Source of the DNA: Loripinus fragilis
Lineage: Eukaryota > Mollusca > Bivalvia > Lucinida > Lucinidae
Length of the DNA stretch: 64,000 bases
Reading direction: 5' to 3'
Assembly (NCBI GenBank): GCA_964019695.1
Contig: OZ026517.1
Span: forward strand, 50,833,672 to 50,897,671
In this document: in pieces, positions 1 to 11,800 of the stretch
How positions within the stretch are numbered: the stretch's first letter is position 1
Layout: each line of letters begins with the position of its first letter
Program-made: the position numbers and the translations under genes
The notes under the pieces: model-generated
Seen by the model: only the letters and a program-made list of their open reading frames with translations
The model's database searches: none
What the model was told of the DNA's origin: nothing

Positions 1-1185
1 GTCTAAAAACGCGGCTTCGGTGTCAGAGTAATTAGTTTTACTAAGTTGGAGCTCTGAAGGGTATATTTGACTTACCATATTGTCAAAATAAACATTATCA
101 ATGTTTAAAGTATCGTCCAAATATCTGGATGTAGTGTTAAAAGCATCAATAATATCAGCCTGCTTTTAAGAAAGAGACATCATAGAGTCCCTCTCATAAC
201 AAAACTGGAATAAATCGGCAACCAGGGGAGCACAATTAGTGCCCATGGGAATCCCAACTACTTGTCTATACAACTTGGTGCCAAATTGAATAAAAAAAAA
301 GTTGTCCAACATAAAGGTCAGCGCATCACATACATTTTGATATGCATGATATATTTTAGATTTTCTGAAGTAAAAAATGCATTTCTGTTGTTACATGCAA
401 GGTAAGAAGAGCCTTCTCTACTGAAGGTTCTTTCAAAAAGATCAATAAGTTTATCTTTAATTATAGCATGAGGTAAAGTGGCGTAAAGAGTAGAAAAATC
501 ATAAGTAGACAAACTGGAAGATGTGTATTACGAGAGTAAAACGAAATATGAGTATAAATAATTTTATAAATGTTAATTTGCCATTCCTTCAAGGCATCAG
601 ATTCAACATTTTCTCGTTTACACCAACGATTACTGAAGTCATTTAGAGAAGCAGCGATCTCTCTACGACATTTAGGGAAATCAATATTAGAGGATAATCT
701 ATATTTAGGACCTGTAGAAATAATATTGCGAACACTAGCGTCAGGAGTGACATTTAGATTACCTGTAATAACATGTCCTGCAGGGGGATATAAATAATTA
801 TAATTTTGACAGTCTCAGGAGTCAGGAGTATTGGAATCTATATTTATATCAGTTACAATTTTATTAAAGTTAAATACAGTAGACCTAATTGGTTTGTTAT
901 ATTTATAGCAAATGATAGGAGTTTCAGAATTATTAAAGTAATTTGGAATAGATGAAATCACTAAATTATCCTTAAAGATACGATGTAAATCAATAAACCC
1001 CATACCTTTGTTAAAGAATGGAATTTTGATAAAATGTCGTTTATTGTTGACCTCAGAATCGATATAAGGACTAAGGAACTGTTGAACATAACACCTTGTA
1101 AGAAGTGGTGCTTTATATAATTTGTTAGCTCTATCATATCATATAGAAAGATCCTTTAGAGAAGTATTTATGCGTTATTCAGTAT
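1..1185 (-). pseudogene. Reverse transcriptase fragment, retroelement (minus strand)
   Basis: Reading the minus strand, this stretch encodes pieces of a reverse transcriptase interrupted by stops and frame breaks. Around 180-260 the complement reads GIPMGTNCAPLVADLF followed by CYERD, an RT palm motif. Around 100-140 it reads SRYLDDTLNIDN, the catalytic DD box. Further upstream at 318-512 it reads YDFSTLYATLPH, and at 815-1003 a piece beginning GFIDLHRIFKD. A stop falls shortly after the CYERD motif, so the copy is dead. The same protein family recurs on the + strand at 33341-34690. The GIPMGT...YLDD arrangement resembles Penelope-like or related non-LTR RTs, but I cannot fix the clade. The 3' part of the element lies off the left edge of the window. 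Confidence 0.8.
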
Positions 1186-1190
1186 AAAGT

Positions 1191-2335
1191 TTGTGCTTAA
1201 TGTTGCCATTTTTATGCCCCCAAAGGAACTTTGGGAGGCATATAGTAATCGCACTGTCGGTCCATCCGTCAGTCCGTCCGTCCCGCTTTTGTGTCTGGTC
1301 CATATCTCCTATATTCTTTGAGGTAGGAATTCCAAATTTGGTGTGTATACATCTTGGGATGGCGGAGTGTAGGGTACCATTTTCTGGTCATATTTCTTAT
1401 ATAATTTGAGGTAGGAAGTTCAAATTTGGTGTGTGGATGAATCTTGGGATGACGAAGTGTCGCATACCATTATTATGTCACTGTGACCTTGAACTTGACC
1501 TCTGACCTAGTTTCTAGAAAATGCATTGAGTCTGGTGCATATCTCCTATATTCTTTGAGATAGGAATTCCAAATTTGGTGTGTAAATGCAACTTGGGATG
1601 AAGTGGTGTCACATACCATTTTTGAGTCACTGTGATCTTGACCTCTGACCTAGTTTTAAGAATTATTGTGTTCCGAGCATATCTCTTATATGCTTTGAGT
1701 TAGGAATTCCAAATTTGGTGTGTAGATGCATCTTGGGACAGCGGAGTGCCATGTACCATTTTCGGGTCACTGTGACCTTGACCTCTGACCTAGTTTTTAG
1801 AATAATCATGTCCATAGCATATCTCTTATAATATTTGAGGTAGGAACCTCAAATTTGGTGTGTGGATGAATCTTGGGATGACGAAGTGTCGCATACCATA
1901 AGTAAGTCACTGTGACCTTGAACTTGACCTCTGACCTAGTTTCTAGAAACTGGTGCATATCTCCTATATTCTTTGAAATAGGAATTTCAAATTTGGTATG
2001 AAAATGCATCTTGGGATGCCTGAGTGTCACAAACCATTTTGGTGTCACTGTGACCTTGACCTCTGACCTAGTTTTCAAGAATTATTGTGTCCAGAGCATA
2101 TCTCCTATATTATTTGATGTAGGAATCCCAAATTTGGGGTGGTGATTCCTCTTGGGATGGCGGAGTGGTGCATACCATTTTGAGTATTTTTGACCTTAAC
2201 ATTGACTTCTGGCCTCATTTCTAGGTTTTTCGTGCTATATTACAGCTAACTTTCCTCAAATGTGTCTTATGCTAGACCAATTCCTTTGGGGGCATTCGTC
2301 ACGTGTTTGTGACATTTCTTGTTACGTTTGCCATG
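1191..2335. repeat. Tandem-repeat element with inverted ends (about 140-bp units)
   Basis: The element starts near ATGCCCCCAAAGGAA (1211-1225) and ends near its exact reverse complement TTCCTTTGGGGGCAT (2282-2296). Its interior is about seven degenerate copies, roughly 140 bp apart, of a unit containing AATTCCAAATTTGGTGTGT, CATCTTGGGATG and TGACCTTGACCTCTGACCTA. A shorter copy in the opposite orientation lies at 16430-17010. The end-to-end inverted repeat suggests a non-autonomous DNA element whose interior expanded in tandem. No transposase is visible. Small open frames here are by-products of the repeat. Confidence 0.8.
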
Positions 2336-2660
2336 AGATCTACTTTTACGTTTTTACATTCCAAAAGAGAAAAAACATCAAAATCTGGCATTTTAGAAAT
2401 ATTACCTTCATGGTATATATTATCATTTTTATGTCTTGTGTTTTCATGCTCTCGCGTCTGTTCATTGCTGCCTTGGGGGCTTGTGGTTTCCTGCTGGGAA
2501 AGGGCTGACCACTTGACTCTTGTTTGTGGTGTTTTATTCTGTTTTGATACTTTCCCATGAGGTATCCTGCGTCAGGTGTGGTACTTGATTGTACCGATTT
2601 CTGTTCTTTGCCGCCTTACTCACCCACGGTTAATGTACCAGAAGTGGTCCTACCGTTCAA
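2336..2660 (+). repeat. Dispersed repeat fragment abutting the TALDO1 5' region
   Basis: The part around 2495-2600 (GGGAAAGGGCTGACC, GTTTGTGGTGT, GGTGTGGTACTTGATTGTA) matches, in reverse orientation, sequence at 53225-53480. It is therefore interspersed repeat and not unique promoter DNA. It ends within about 150-200 bp of the transaldolase ATG, so part of the proximal promoter or 5' UTR of that gene may be repeat-derived. Confidence 0.6.
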
Positions 2661-2665
2661 GATAT

Positions 2666-2685
2666 ACAGATACAGATACAGATAC
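2666..2685 (+). repeat. Short hexanucleotide microsatellite (ACAGAT)n
   Basis: About three and a half copies of ACAGAT lie 120-140 bp upstream of the transaldolase start codon, probably in the 5' UTR or core promoter. This is likely length-polymorphic, but nothing in the sequence shows a function. Confidence 0.7.
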
Positions 2686-2805
2686 TCACTTCTATTCTGT
2701 TCTATTCTGCGTCACGCACGGAAAATTCCGATTTCTTTGCGAAGCGGACAATCCGGTTGCACAGCTGTCAAGTGAAATTGTAATTTAATAACTGACTGTC
2801 ACGCA

Positions 2806-2899
2806 ATGTCTCAGCCACCACAGAAGAAGACAGTCATGTCCGCGCTAGACCAGTTAAAGAAGCATACAGTTGTGGTTGCCGACTCTGGTGACATCAAAG
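2806..2899 (+). CDS. TALDO1: TALDO1 exon 1 (start codon)
   Basis: The first ATG of the frame is chosen. The product begins [18 protein letters not shown], and the second Met at residue 11 is placed as in vertebrate transaldolase, which supports the upstream ATG. The exon ends one base into a Val codon, followed by donor GTAAAT. It contains the catalytic Asp26 in VVADSGD. Confidence 0.95.
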
Positions 2900-5800
2900 G
2901 TAAATGTGTTTTTATGACTCGTGCAACTCAACGTGCCACTGCTTCGGAGTGGGTGGGGTAACAAATATCTAGACATCCTAATTTCAGGACAGTCCTAATT
3001 TCGGTAAAAAAAACTTTCATCTCACTGTTTCTCCGACTGTATTGATATTTAATGTTTTATTCAATGCTGATGGTAGCTACTTGATTGTGCCACAAAAAGC
3101 AGGACATAGTTTATTCATTTTTTTTCAAACATTGTAATGAGGCTAATTCTCAAATTATTCAATGTAAAACCGACCAGTTTGTCCAATGCTCTTAACTTTT
3201 TTATACCTTAATATTTTGAGCGACTATAAGGAGCAGTCTGATCAGGGTCCATATTGCAGTGGCAGATCCAGGATTTCTTGAAAAGGGGTTCATATGTATA
3301 AAGGGGCACGGGGGATCGCTTTGCTGATTTTATCTCATTTTTCTTAAATATCCCATGGAAATGAAATAATTTGGTCTTTTCATAGGATATTCAAAAACAG
3401 GGGGCAGGGAGGGGGGTTCGAGTGAACCCCCTCTGGATCCGCCTCTGCTTATTGTTTGCAATATATATATACAAGGTTTTCCCCGACACACAGATCCTGC
3501 ATCATAGACTTAATTTCATTACAAATGACCCTTTACTTTTTATTCTGTGCGTCCATCTTCACGCAATTTCCCAAAAAATGTTTCAACTGATGGTATCTTG
3601 CGGTTAATTTGTAAAGTGCTGTTTTCGGAAAATGTACTTTCATTTTCCAATATTTTGCAGACTGCGTCATAGATTTACTAGTAGTGTGTCCATTCAATTT
3701 TCATGCAAATAGTTATAATAACAAGTCAGATATAATAATTTTGTAATGTTAACTGATTCTAAGCTTGGAATGTATGTTATTGTTGTTTTGCGCCATTGTA
3801 GTTTTATACAAGTCCCGGTCAAAACAACAATGGCACAAAGTAAGATAACAAACTTTTTCTGCTACCAGTTCTGATAAAAACCCGATATGGGCTACCAAAG
3901 TATACAAACAGATTAGAGAGTACTATGACATTTGTCAGAATGGTGGAAAAAGGTTAACTCTTTGCCTACTAGTGTCCTTGGCTGATTACCTTTGCAAACA
4001 TAATCTGGATCCAGACTGTTTGACACTCTGATTGCCCTGAAACAATTTTTAAAAAAAGTTGATTTAAAAAAAAAAGCAGACAACAAGAAAGCATGCAAAA
4101 TTACTAAGAATTAGGCACAGTGTTTAATATCTATGCAGCGAAGTGTTTCAATGTAGGCTCCTTCAAAATTATAAGTGGGGTTTGAAAGTTTCTGCAAAAT
4201 TATAAGTGGGGTTTGAAAGTTTCTGCAAAATTATAAGTGGGGTTTGAAAGTTTCTGCAAAATTATAAGTGGGGTTTGAAAGTTCAACACTTTGCGTGTCG
4301 GGTATTTTTTCATGCTTTTGTTGTCATCTGCTGACTTTTCAAAATCAACTTTTTCTAAAAATTCTTTCAGGAATACCATCAGGGTTTTAAACAGTTTGGA
4401 TCCAGATCAGGCCCGACTATATGTCAGGCCTGATCTGTGTCCAAACTGTTTGCAAAGGTTATCAGCAGATGACAAAATTCGTTGACATCTGTGTCCATGT
4501 ATATTTTCAGTGATTGGCAAATACAAACCAACAGATGCCACAACCAATCCCTCACTTATCCTGGCAGCTGCCAAGATGCCAGAGTATAAGCATCTTCTTC
4601 AAGAGGCTGTTGATTATGCCAAGGGAAAGTCCAGGTAAGGATCCAAGACTCCATCCACTTCCCACATGTCATTCTGGGAGCATAGTGGCTCAGTGGTAGA
4701 GTGCTTGTATCGAGACTGAGGGGTCCCAGGTTCGACTCTCACCAGCGTCACTGTGTTGTATCCTTGAGCAAGACACATTTATCCTTGCTTAGTACTGGTT
4801 CAACCCAGGAAGACTCGTCCCGACATAAATAAAAGATTGTTGACGTGCATGTTAAGAATCAAATCAAACAAACATGTCATTCTGATAATTGCATGTTTAG
4901 GAGCCACCATGTAATGGATAAAGCTCTCACCTTGTAACGAGGGGTCATGTGTTTGATCCCTGGCTCCTAAAGTCTGTCAGATGAGAATCTAAGCCATGGC
5001 CCTGTCTCTATATGACCTTAGCTGTTAATGGGAGGTTAAACACAAACTCACAAAACACACGTATATTCATGTTAACTAGTTCCTCACTATTTGTTACCTG
5101 CTGAAAAAACTTTACAAAAAGTTTGGATACATATTACAGGCCCCCAGATAAGAGTGTGTAACTGAAAATTATTTTTTCTAATTCTCAATCAAAACATATG
5201 TTGTGGGTACTCATAAGAACCGTCTTGATGAGACGATTCTTTTGAGCTGATTCTTTTGAGCACCCAAAACACATGTTAAAACTGATAGATAAGAAAATAG
5301 TCGCAATTTTATGCTACCAGATTTTGCTTAACTGGTCCTGTGTTGTTAGTCCCAACAAAATGTTTAGTCTGATCTGGATCCAAGCTGTTTATCTTAGAAA
5401 GACAGGTACAACCCACCCTGACCTGATCTCCTAGCGCACCCACACTTTTGGGCCAAAATCATGGAAAAAAGGAGTGAGGATAAATTAACCACACCCAAAA
5501 TTGGCATTCTAAAGGTTGGTGTGTGTCAATTCATAACTCCAAATAAGCGGCTTGCCTAGCAAACGCTCTTTTCTTCAGTCAGCAATTACACATGCTAAGT
5601 GTGAATAGGTTACTTTACAGACCTCTATATAAGAGTGCATTTATGATTTAATTAAAAATCAGTTTTCTTATTTCTCAACCATTTTGAAAACATATGTTGT
5701 GGGTATTTAAAAGAAGTGTCTTAATGAGCATCCAAAACACATTTTAACTGGTGTTGTAGTGGATAAACCGCTTGCCTTGTACCCAGGGGTCCTGAGTTTG

Positions 5801-8800
5801 ATCCCTGGCTCTCCCAGTCTTTTCGGATGGGAATTTAAGCTGTGGCCCCATCTTCTGAGACGTTTTATATAAGAACCACTGCCAATTGAGCCTTTGGGTG
5901 CTCCCGGACATGAAACCACAATCAACAATACCCACCCGGCCCCGTACTGGTTAATGCCAAAGAACAGCCACAAACAAAAACAAAAATGATAAAATTTCTC
6001 TCTCTTTTTATAGTAAAATAGACGAGCAGGTAGATGCCGCTATGGATAAAGTGTTTGTGAATTTCGGACAAGAAATTCTGAAGGTTGTTCCGGGCCGAGT
6101 CTCAACAGAGGTGGATGCCAGGTAGGTAGTCTGTACAATATATTTAGTGAGAAAATAGGAAGTCAATATCCTGATGAAGCCAGCTGATCAGGATCTACAC
6201 TGTTTTCCATCCACACAATGAATCTATAATAAAATTGCTGCTTGGTACTGACAGGAATTCAGAAGACGATATTGCATTCACAATTTATCAAATTTCAAGT
6301 CACCATAGAGCCAGATATGCAAACTTCTTATAGCTTAACAGATCAACTACTATCTCATCTTATCTGGAGTCCTGTTTGAATCAGAATGTGCAGGTGGGTT
6401 TGCTACTTGCATCTGCTGGGATTTTATTTTGACACATGTTAGCAATATTTGTTGTTTTTTGCTATTACACTGTATCTTGGTATCTATTTTCATGAACATC
6501 TGTGTTCATAAAGCTGTGCAACATGTCTTTTTTTTATTAATCTTAAAATTTAAATTCCTTACACTTACACAAGTTATACTAATAGTAATAAACCCTCAAA
6601 AAATCCCATCTCAAATTTTATTTCAAAAGATTGTTATAGTTAAATCGATCCTTAAAGCACCAATCTCTCAACCTCTGATTGATGGCAAATTTTGTGATAT
6701 TTTCATTTTCATGCAAAATAAGGTTTGAATATATGTGAATCATCTGCTTACAGATAATTCACATGCAAAATTGACTCTTTGCATGCTGGATAATTTTCAA
6801 GATTTTCTTTTGGTCATCTGCAGATATTTTTTTCAAAATTGCTTTTCAAAAAATTCTTTGGAGAATAACATTTAGAGTCTCAAACAGCTTAGATCTTGAT
6901 CAGGACAGCTTTTCTGTGGGACCTGATCTGGGTGCAAACTGTTTGCAAAGATCATCAACAGACGACAAATTTGCCGCCAGCAGGCAAAGAGGTAAGCCTT
7001 ATTTAGTTTGTTTAGGCAGTGATTGAATTTTAAAATTAAGTCTGCAGCTAATTTTTAGTGGCACTTCAAGTTCAAGTTCATATTCACTGAGTTAGATGGA
7101 GCTTTAGTAAGAGAGAGCCTGATTTTGTAATATGCAACAAGGAAGACACAAAACAGCATGCACCTCCCCGCAGTCTGCATGATCAGATTCTTGGAAGCAT
7201 GGCTAAATTTGCTTCATGCGAAATTTCACTATTGTGGCTAATCACTGTAAATTGGCAGGCTGGTTTGAACCTTACCTGGTTGCAAACTCCATTTGCAGAT
7301 CCAGAGGGGAGGGGGTGAGGTAAAGGGGTCCAGCCCTGGAAAATCACAAGTGGCTATAGCTTTCCTTCTGGATACTGGTACGGAACCCTCTCAAGAAGCA
7401 TTTGGACCCCCCTTGGGTCCAATTGCTTCTCAAGGGAGGTCCGTACAGAGGTCTGTGAAATATGTTGATGACTGATGGCTTTTTCTTGATCCGTGCATGG
7501 ACCCTGAAGACAGTATTCAGAGCATCAAGGCCCTAATAATAGGTTCTCTGTTTTTCCCCAAACATATGAGCCAGCATGTGCACATGGGATTTTGATACCT
7601 ATCCCGTATGTATAAGAATTTCTAGCGATAAGGCGAGCAATCTCCCTAAACGAGACGTTCGTTTTATTTTGCTGAAATAACACCTGGAGAAACTAGGCAC
7701 ATTTAACAAATATATATAGACGAGCCATCGATGCACCATTGCCCCCGAAGTTGTATATTCAAAACGGGGTTTCCTTAATGCAAGTAATAACTCTACTTCT
7801 TATTGAATGAGAATTTATTTCGATCATCAACTGTGCTTGTTATTCCGTAACATATATGGGAACCAGACCGTTAAACAAGGGTAAACAATCGTCCTATCAC
7901 GCTATGTACAGTAAAACTATTTATACAGTTGATGTACAATAAAAACGACTATCTTGCAAAGTGGTCTATTTTTGTCAGATATTTGATGTCTTCTTTCGCT
8001 TATACAACCCCTTTCCCCCCCTAGACCCAAGACGCCCTTAACATATGTTATATATTTGTATAGCGACATTTAATTGTCCAAAGGGCATCTTGGGTCTAGG
8101 GGGGGAAAGCATCTAAAAACAAACTGAAAGACGACAGTTTCATCTTTTCAATGACAAACATCACAATTTTAAGTATATTTCGTACGCATGCGCAGAAGGA
8201 GTACCACAAAGTTTTAGAAATGAAGGGCACTTATATCCTTAATATTTTAGCACTTTTACTGTTTGAAAACCTGCAATGGATTTACTAAAACTCCTGTCTA
8301 AACGGCACCCAGTCTAAAGACTTAAAATGAGGGGTGGGAGTAGAAGGCGCAAGTTTTCACGGCTTTGTAAATAATGAATCGCCTTGAAACCTATTTTGAT
8401 GCTTTTTATGCATATTTTACTACCGAAACAGACCAATTTTAAAAACATTAGGGCAATTTGAAAATTTAGGTTTTGTAATCATGTCAACTAGGGAAAATAT
8501 ACGCCTTATCGCTAGAGCTCCTTTGTTTGTTTGATTTGATTCTTTACGTCCCATAAACAATCTTTCAGTTATAAAGGGACAGGTATTTCTGGGTTGAACC
8601 AGTACTAAGCTAGGATTAATGTTCTTGCTCAAGGCCACAACGCAGTGAGGCTAGAACCGGTGGCCCCTCGGTCTTGAGTCAAACACTCTACCACTGAGCC
8701 ACTGCGCTCCCCCCATAGGTGTAAAAGCCTATTCTAAGTGCCCATGCTGATGTATCCACCAGAACTAGAGGTCTAAATTTTGGTCAGAGACTTCTTCTAA

Positions 8801-11800
8801 ATCCATACTTTGTGTATGGGAGCAGCAAGGGCTCTGGTGAGTCTGTGCATTTGCAGGGGTGTGGAAATACATTGTAGTAAGATCTTATACTTGCCCAGGG
8901 ACAAGTAAATGGTTATAGAGTACTTGTCCAAAAAAAATTTAACTATGCAAAAGAACAGATTAGCTTATACTTTACTGTGCTAAAACTACAAATAAACTCA
9001 TTTTAAGATGGTATGAAACCACAGATATAAAGTCTATTATAAACAGTGTAGTTTCAGATCAAAAGCCAGCTGATCAAGATCCACACTGTTTTCTGCACAA
9101 CATGTGAGCTCATAAGGGACCGCTCATTATTTAAATGTCAGGGGGGGGGAGCTAAAAAGTAGGGGGGTCATGTGAATTTCCATGTGGCTAGTAGGGGGGT
9201 CGCCATTAACTTTGGCTTTCCAGCAGGGGGATCATGTTTAAATTGTTCCGATAAAATAATTATAAAAAATTTCCTCGCATCGCTCGCTCATGTTTTATTG
9301 ATTAATCTCTTATATTTAGTTAGGCAGGCCAATAAATTTCTCAGCTTTTATTTTTGCAAGTGCAAAAGTTATTCTATTTTGGTGTTTTTATTGTTATAAT
9401 CATGCTGATTTTTATAGAAAATTGATTAATCAGGCTTTCAGATAGGTCATATTTTTTATTTTTTCTTGCCTTTCATCTCTACCGTTCTTGAAAATGTCCT
9501 ACTATCTTTACATTTCACACTAAATTGGCATTTACGCGATATAAAAACAGAAATTTTCCTGGCTTGCTTCGCTCGCTAGAATCTTAGAAAATTACTATTA
9601 TATTTTTCCCACAGAGCAGACAGATGAAATAATTCCTGCTTTTAACATCACTACTTTTTCCAAATTTTTATCTGTACTTTTTTGTGTAAGGGCACTTGAT
9701 AGCCTTATTAAATACTATTTTTTATGAATTCTGTATTTGAAAAAGCCCTTCTATCCCTTCTGTTTTACACCCAAAATCTCTCCTTTTAATCGCTCGTGAT
9801 TTTTTTTAGCTCACCAGAGCCGAAGGCTCAGGGTGAGCTTATAGTATGGGACTCAAGCCGGCGTCCGTGCCTGCGTCCGTCCACACTTTCAAACATGAAT
9901 ATCTCCGAGACCAGCTGGCCGATTGTAATCAAATTTCATCTGGAGTATCATGGGGGTGGAGGATTGGCTGCATAAGGTTTTGGGCCAGATCGGATCAGAA
10001 CTCTGGTTTCCATGGCAACAGATAGCTCCCATAGGGTTATAATGGGGAAAACCTTGTGACCACTCTAGCTCTTTCATTTTTGATTGGATCTTCTTTATTC
10101 TTGCAGATAACGAGAACGAAAGGGTTTGAAATTTGGCAAGATTTGACCAGGGACTTATGAGTAAGCTGCCCTTGAGCGTCTGGGAAAATCCCAATAGACT
10201 TATAATGGGAGAAATATTGTGACCACTCTAGTGCAGTCATTTTTGGATGGATCTTCTTCATTCTTAAAGGTAACAAGGACAACCATAAAAGCTCGCATGG
10301 GTTTGAAATTCAGCCAGATCAGACCTTGGATTGTGGAGTTAGCTGCCCTTGAGGGTCTAAAAAATCATAAATTGTCTTGTGACCACTCTAGCGCCTTCAT
10401 TTTTGATTGGATCTTCTTCATTCTTACAGGTAACATGGACAACCATAAAATCTCAGATGGGTTGGAAATTCAGCCAGATCAGACCTTGGATTGTGGAGTT
10501 AGCTGCCCTTGAGTGTCTGGAAAAATCCCCATAGACTTATAATGGGAGAAATGTTTTAACCACTCTAGCGCAGTCATTTTTTGATGGATCTTCTTCATTT
10601 TTGCCGGTAACAAGCCCTACCATAAAAGCTTGGATAAATTTGAATTTTGGCAAGATTCCATCGCCGACTTCAGAGTTAGCTGCCATTGAGTGTTTGAAAA
10701 ATCAACAAATAGTCTTGTGACCACTCTAGCGCCTCCTTTTTTGATTGGGTCTTCTTCATTCTTACAGGTAACAAGGACAACCATAAAAGCTTGGATGGGT
10801 TCAAAATTCGGCCAGATCAGACCTTGAATTTTGGAGTTAGCTGCCCTTCAGCATCTGGAAAAATCCCCATAGACTTATAATGGGAGAAATATTGTGACCA
10901 CTCTAGTGCAGTCATTTTTGGATGGATCTTCTTCATTCTTACAGGTAACAAGGACAACCATAAAAGCTCGCATGGGTTTGAAATTCAGCTAGATCAGACC
11001 TTGGATTGTGGAGTTAGCTGCCCTTGAGCGTCTGAAAAATCAATGAATTGTCTTGTGACCACTCTAGCGCCTTCATTTTTGATTGGATCTTCTTCATTCT
11101 TACAGGTAACAAGGACAACCATAAAAGCTCGGATTGGTTCGAAATTCGGCCAGTTCAGACCTTGGATTGTGGAGTTAGCTGCCCTTGAGCGTCTGGAAAA
11201 ATCCCCATAGACTTACAATGGGAGAAATGTTTTTACCACTCTAGCGAATTCATTTATTGATGGATCTTCTTCATATTTGCTGGTAACAAGCCCTACCATA
11301 AAAGCTTGGATGAGCTTGAATTTTGGCAAGATTCCATCACCGACTTAGGAGTTAGCTGCCATTGAGCGTTTGAAAAATCAACAAATAGCCTTGTGACCAC
11401 TCTAGCGCCTTCATTTTTGATTGGATCTTCTTCATTCTTACAGGTAACAAGGACAATCATAAAAGCTTGGATGGGTTCAAAATTCGGCCAGATCAGACCT
11501 TGAATTTTGGAGTTAGCTGCCCTTCAGCATCTGGAAAAATCCCCATAGACTTATAATGGGAGAAATATTGTGACCACTCTAGTGCAGTCATTTTTGGATG
11601 GATCTTCTTCATTCTTACAGGTAACAAGGACAACCATAAAAGCTCGCATGGGTTTGAAATTCAGCTAGATCAGACCTTGGATTGTGGAGTTAGCTGCCCT
11701 TGAGCGTCTGAAAAATCAATAAATTGTCTTGTGACCACTCTAGCGCCTTCATTTTTGATTGGATCTTCTTCATTCTTACAGGTAACAAGGACAACCATAA

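Larger units (their letters stand above)
7563..8880. repeat. Dispersed repeat interrupted by a MITE and a SINE
   Basis: Flanking parts at 7563-7620 (GAGCCAGCATGTGCACATGG) and 8714-8880 (AACTAGAGGTCTAAATTTTG) together resemble the uninterrupted copy at 27880-28100. The intervening 1.1 kb is a TIR element (7621-8516) plus a minus-strand SINE. Confidence 0.55.

Noticed and set aside
4677..4760. tRNA gene
   Set aside because: Box A and box B are present, but the sequence recurs at many loci with a shared non-tRNA tail and target duplications, so it is a SINE.
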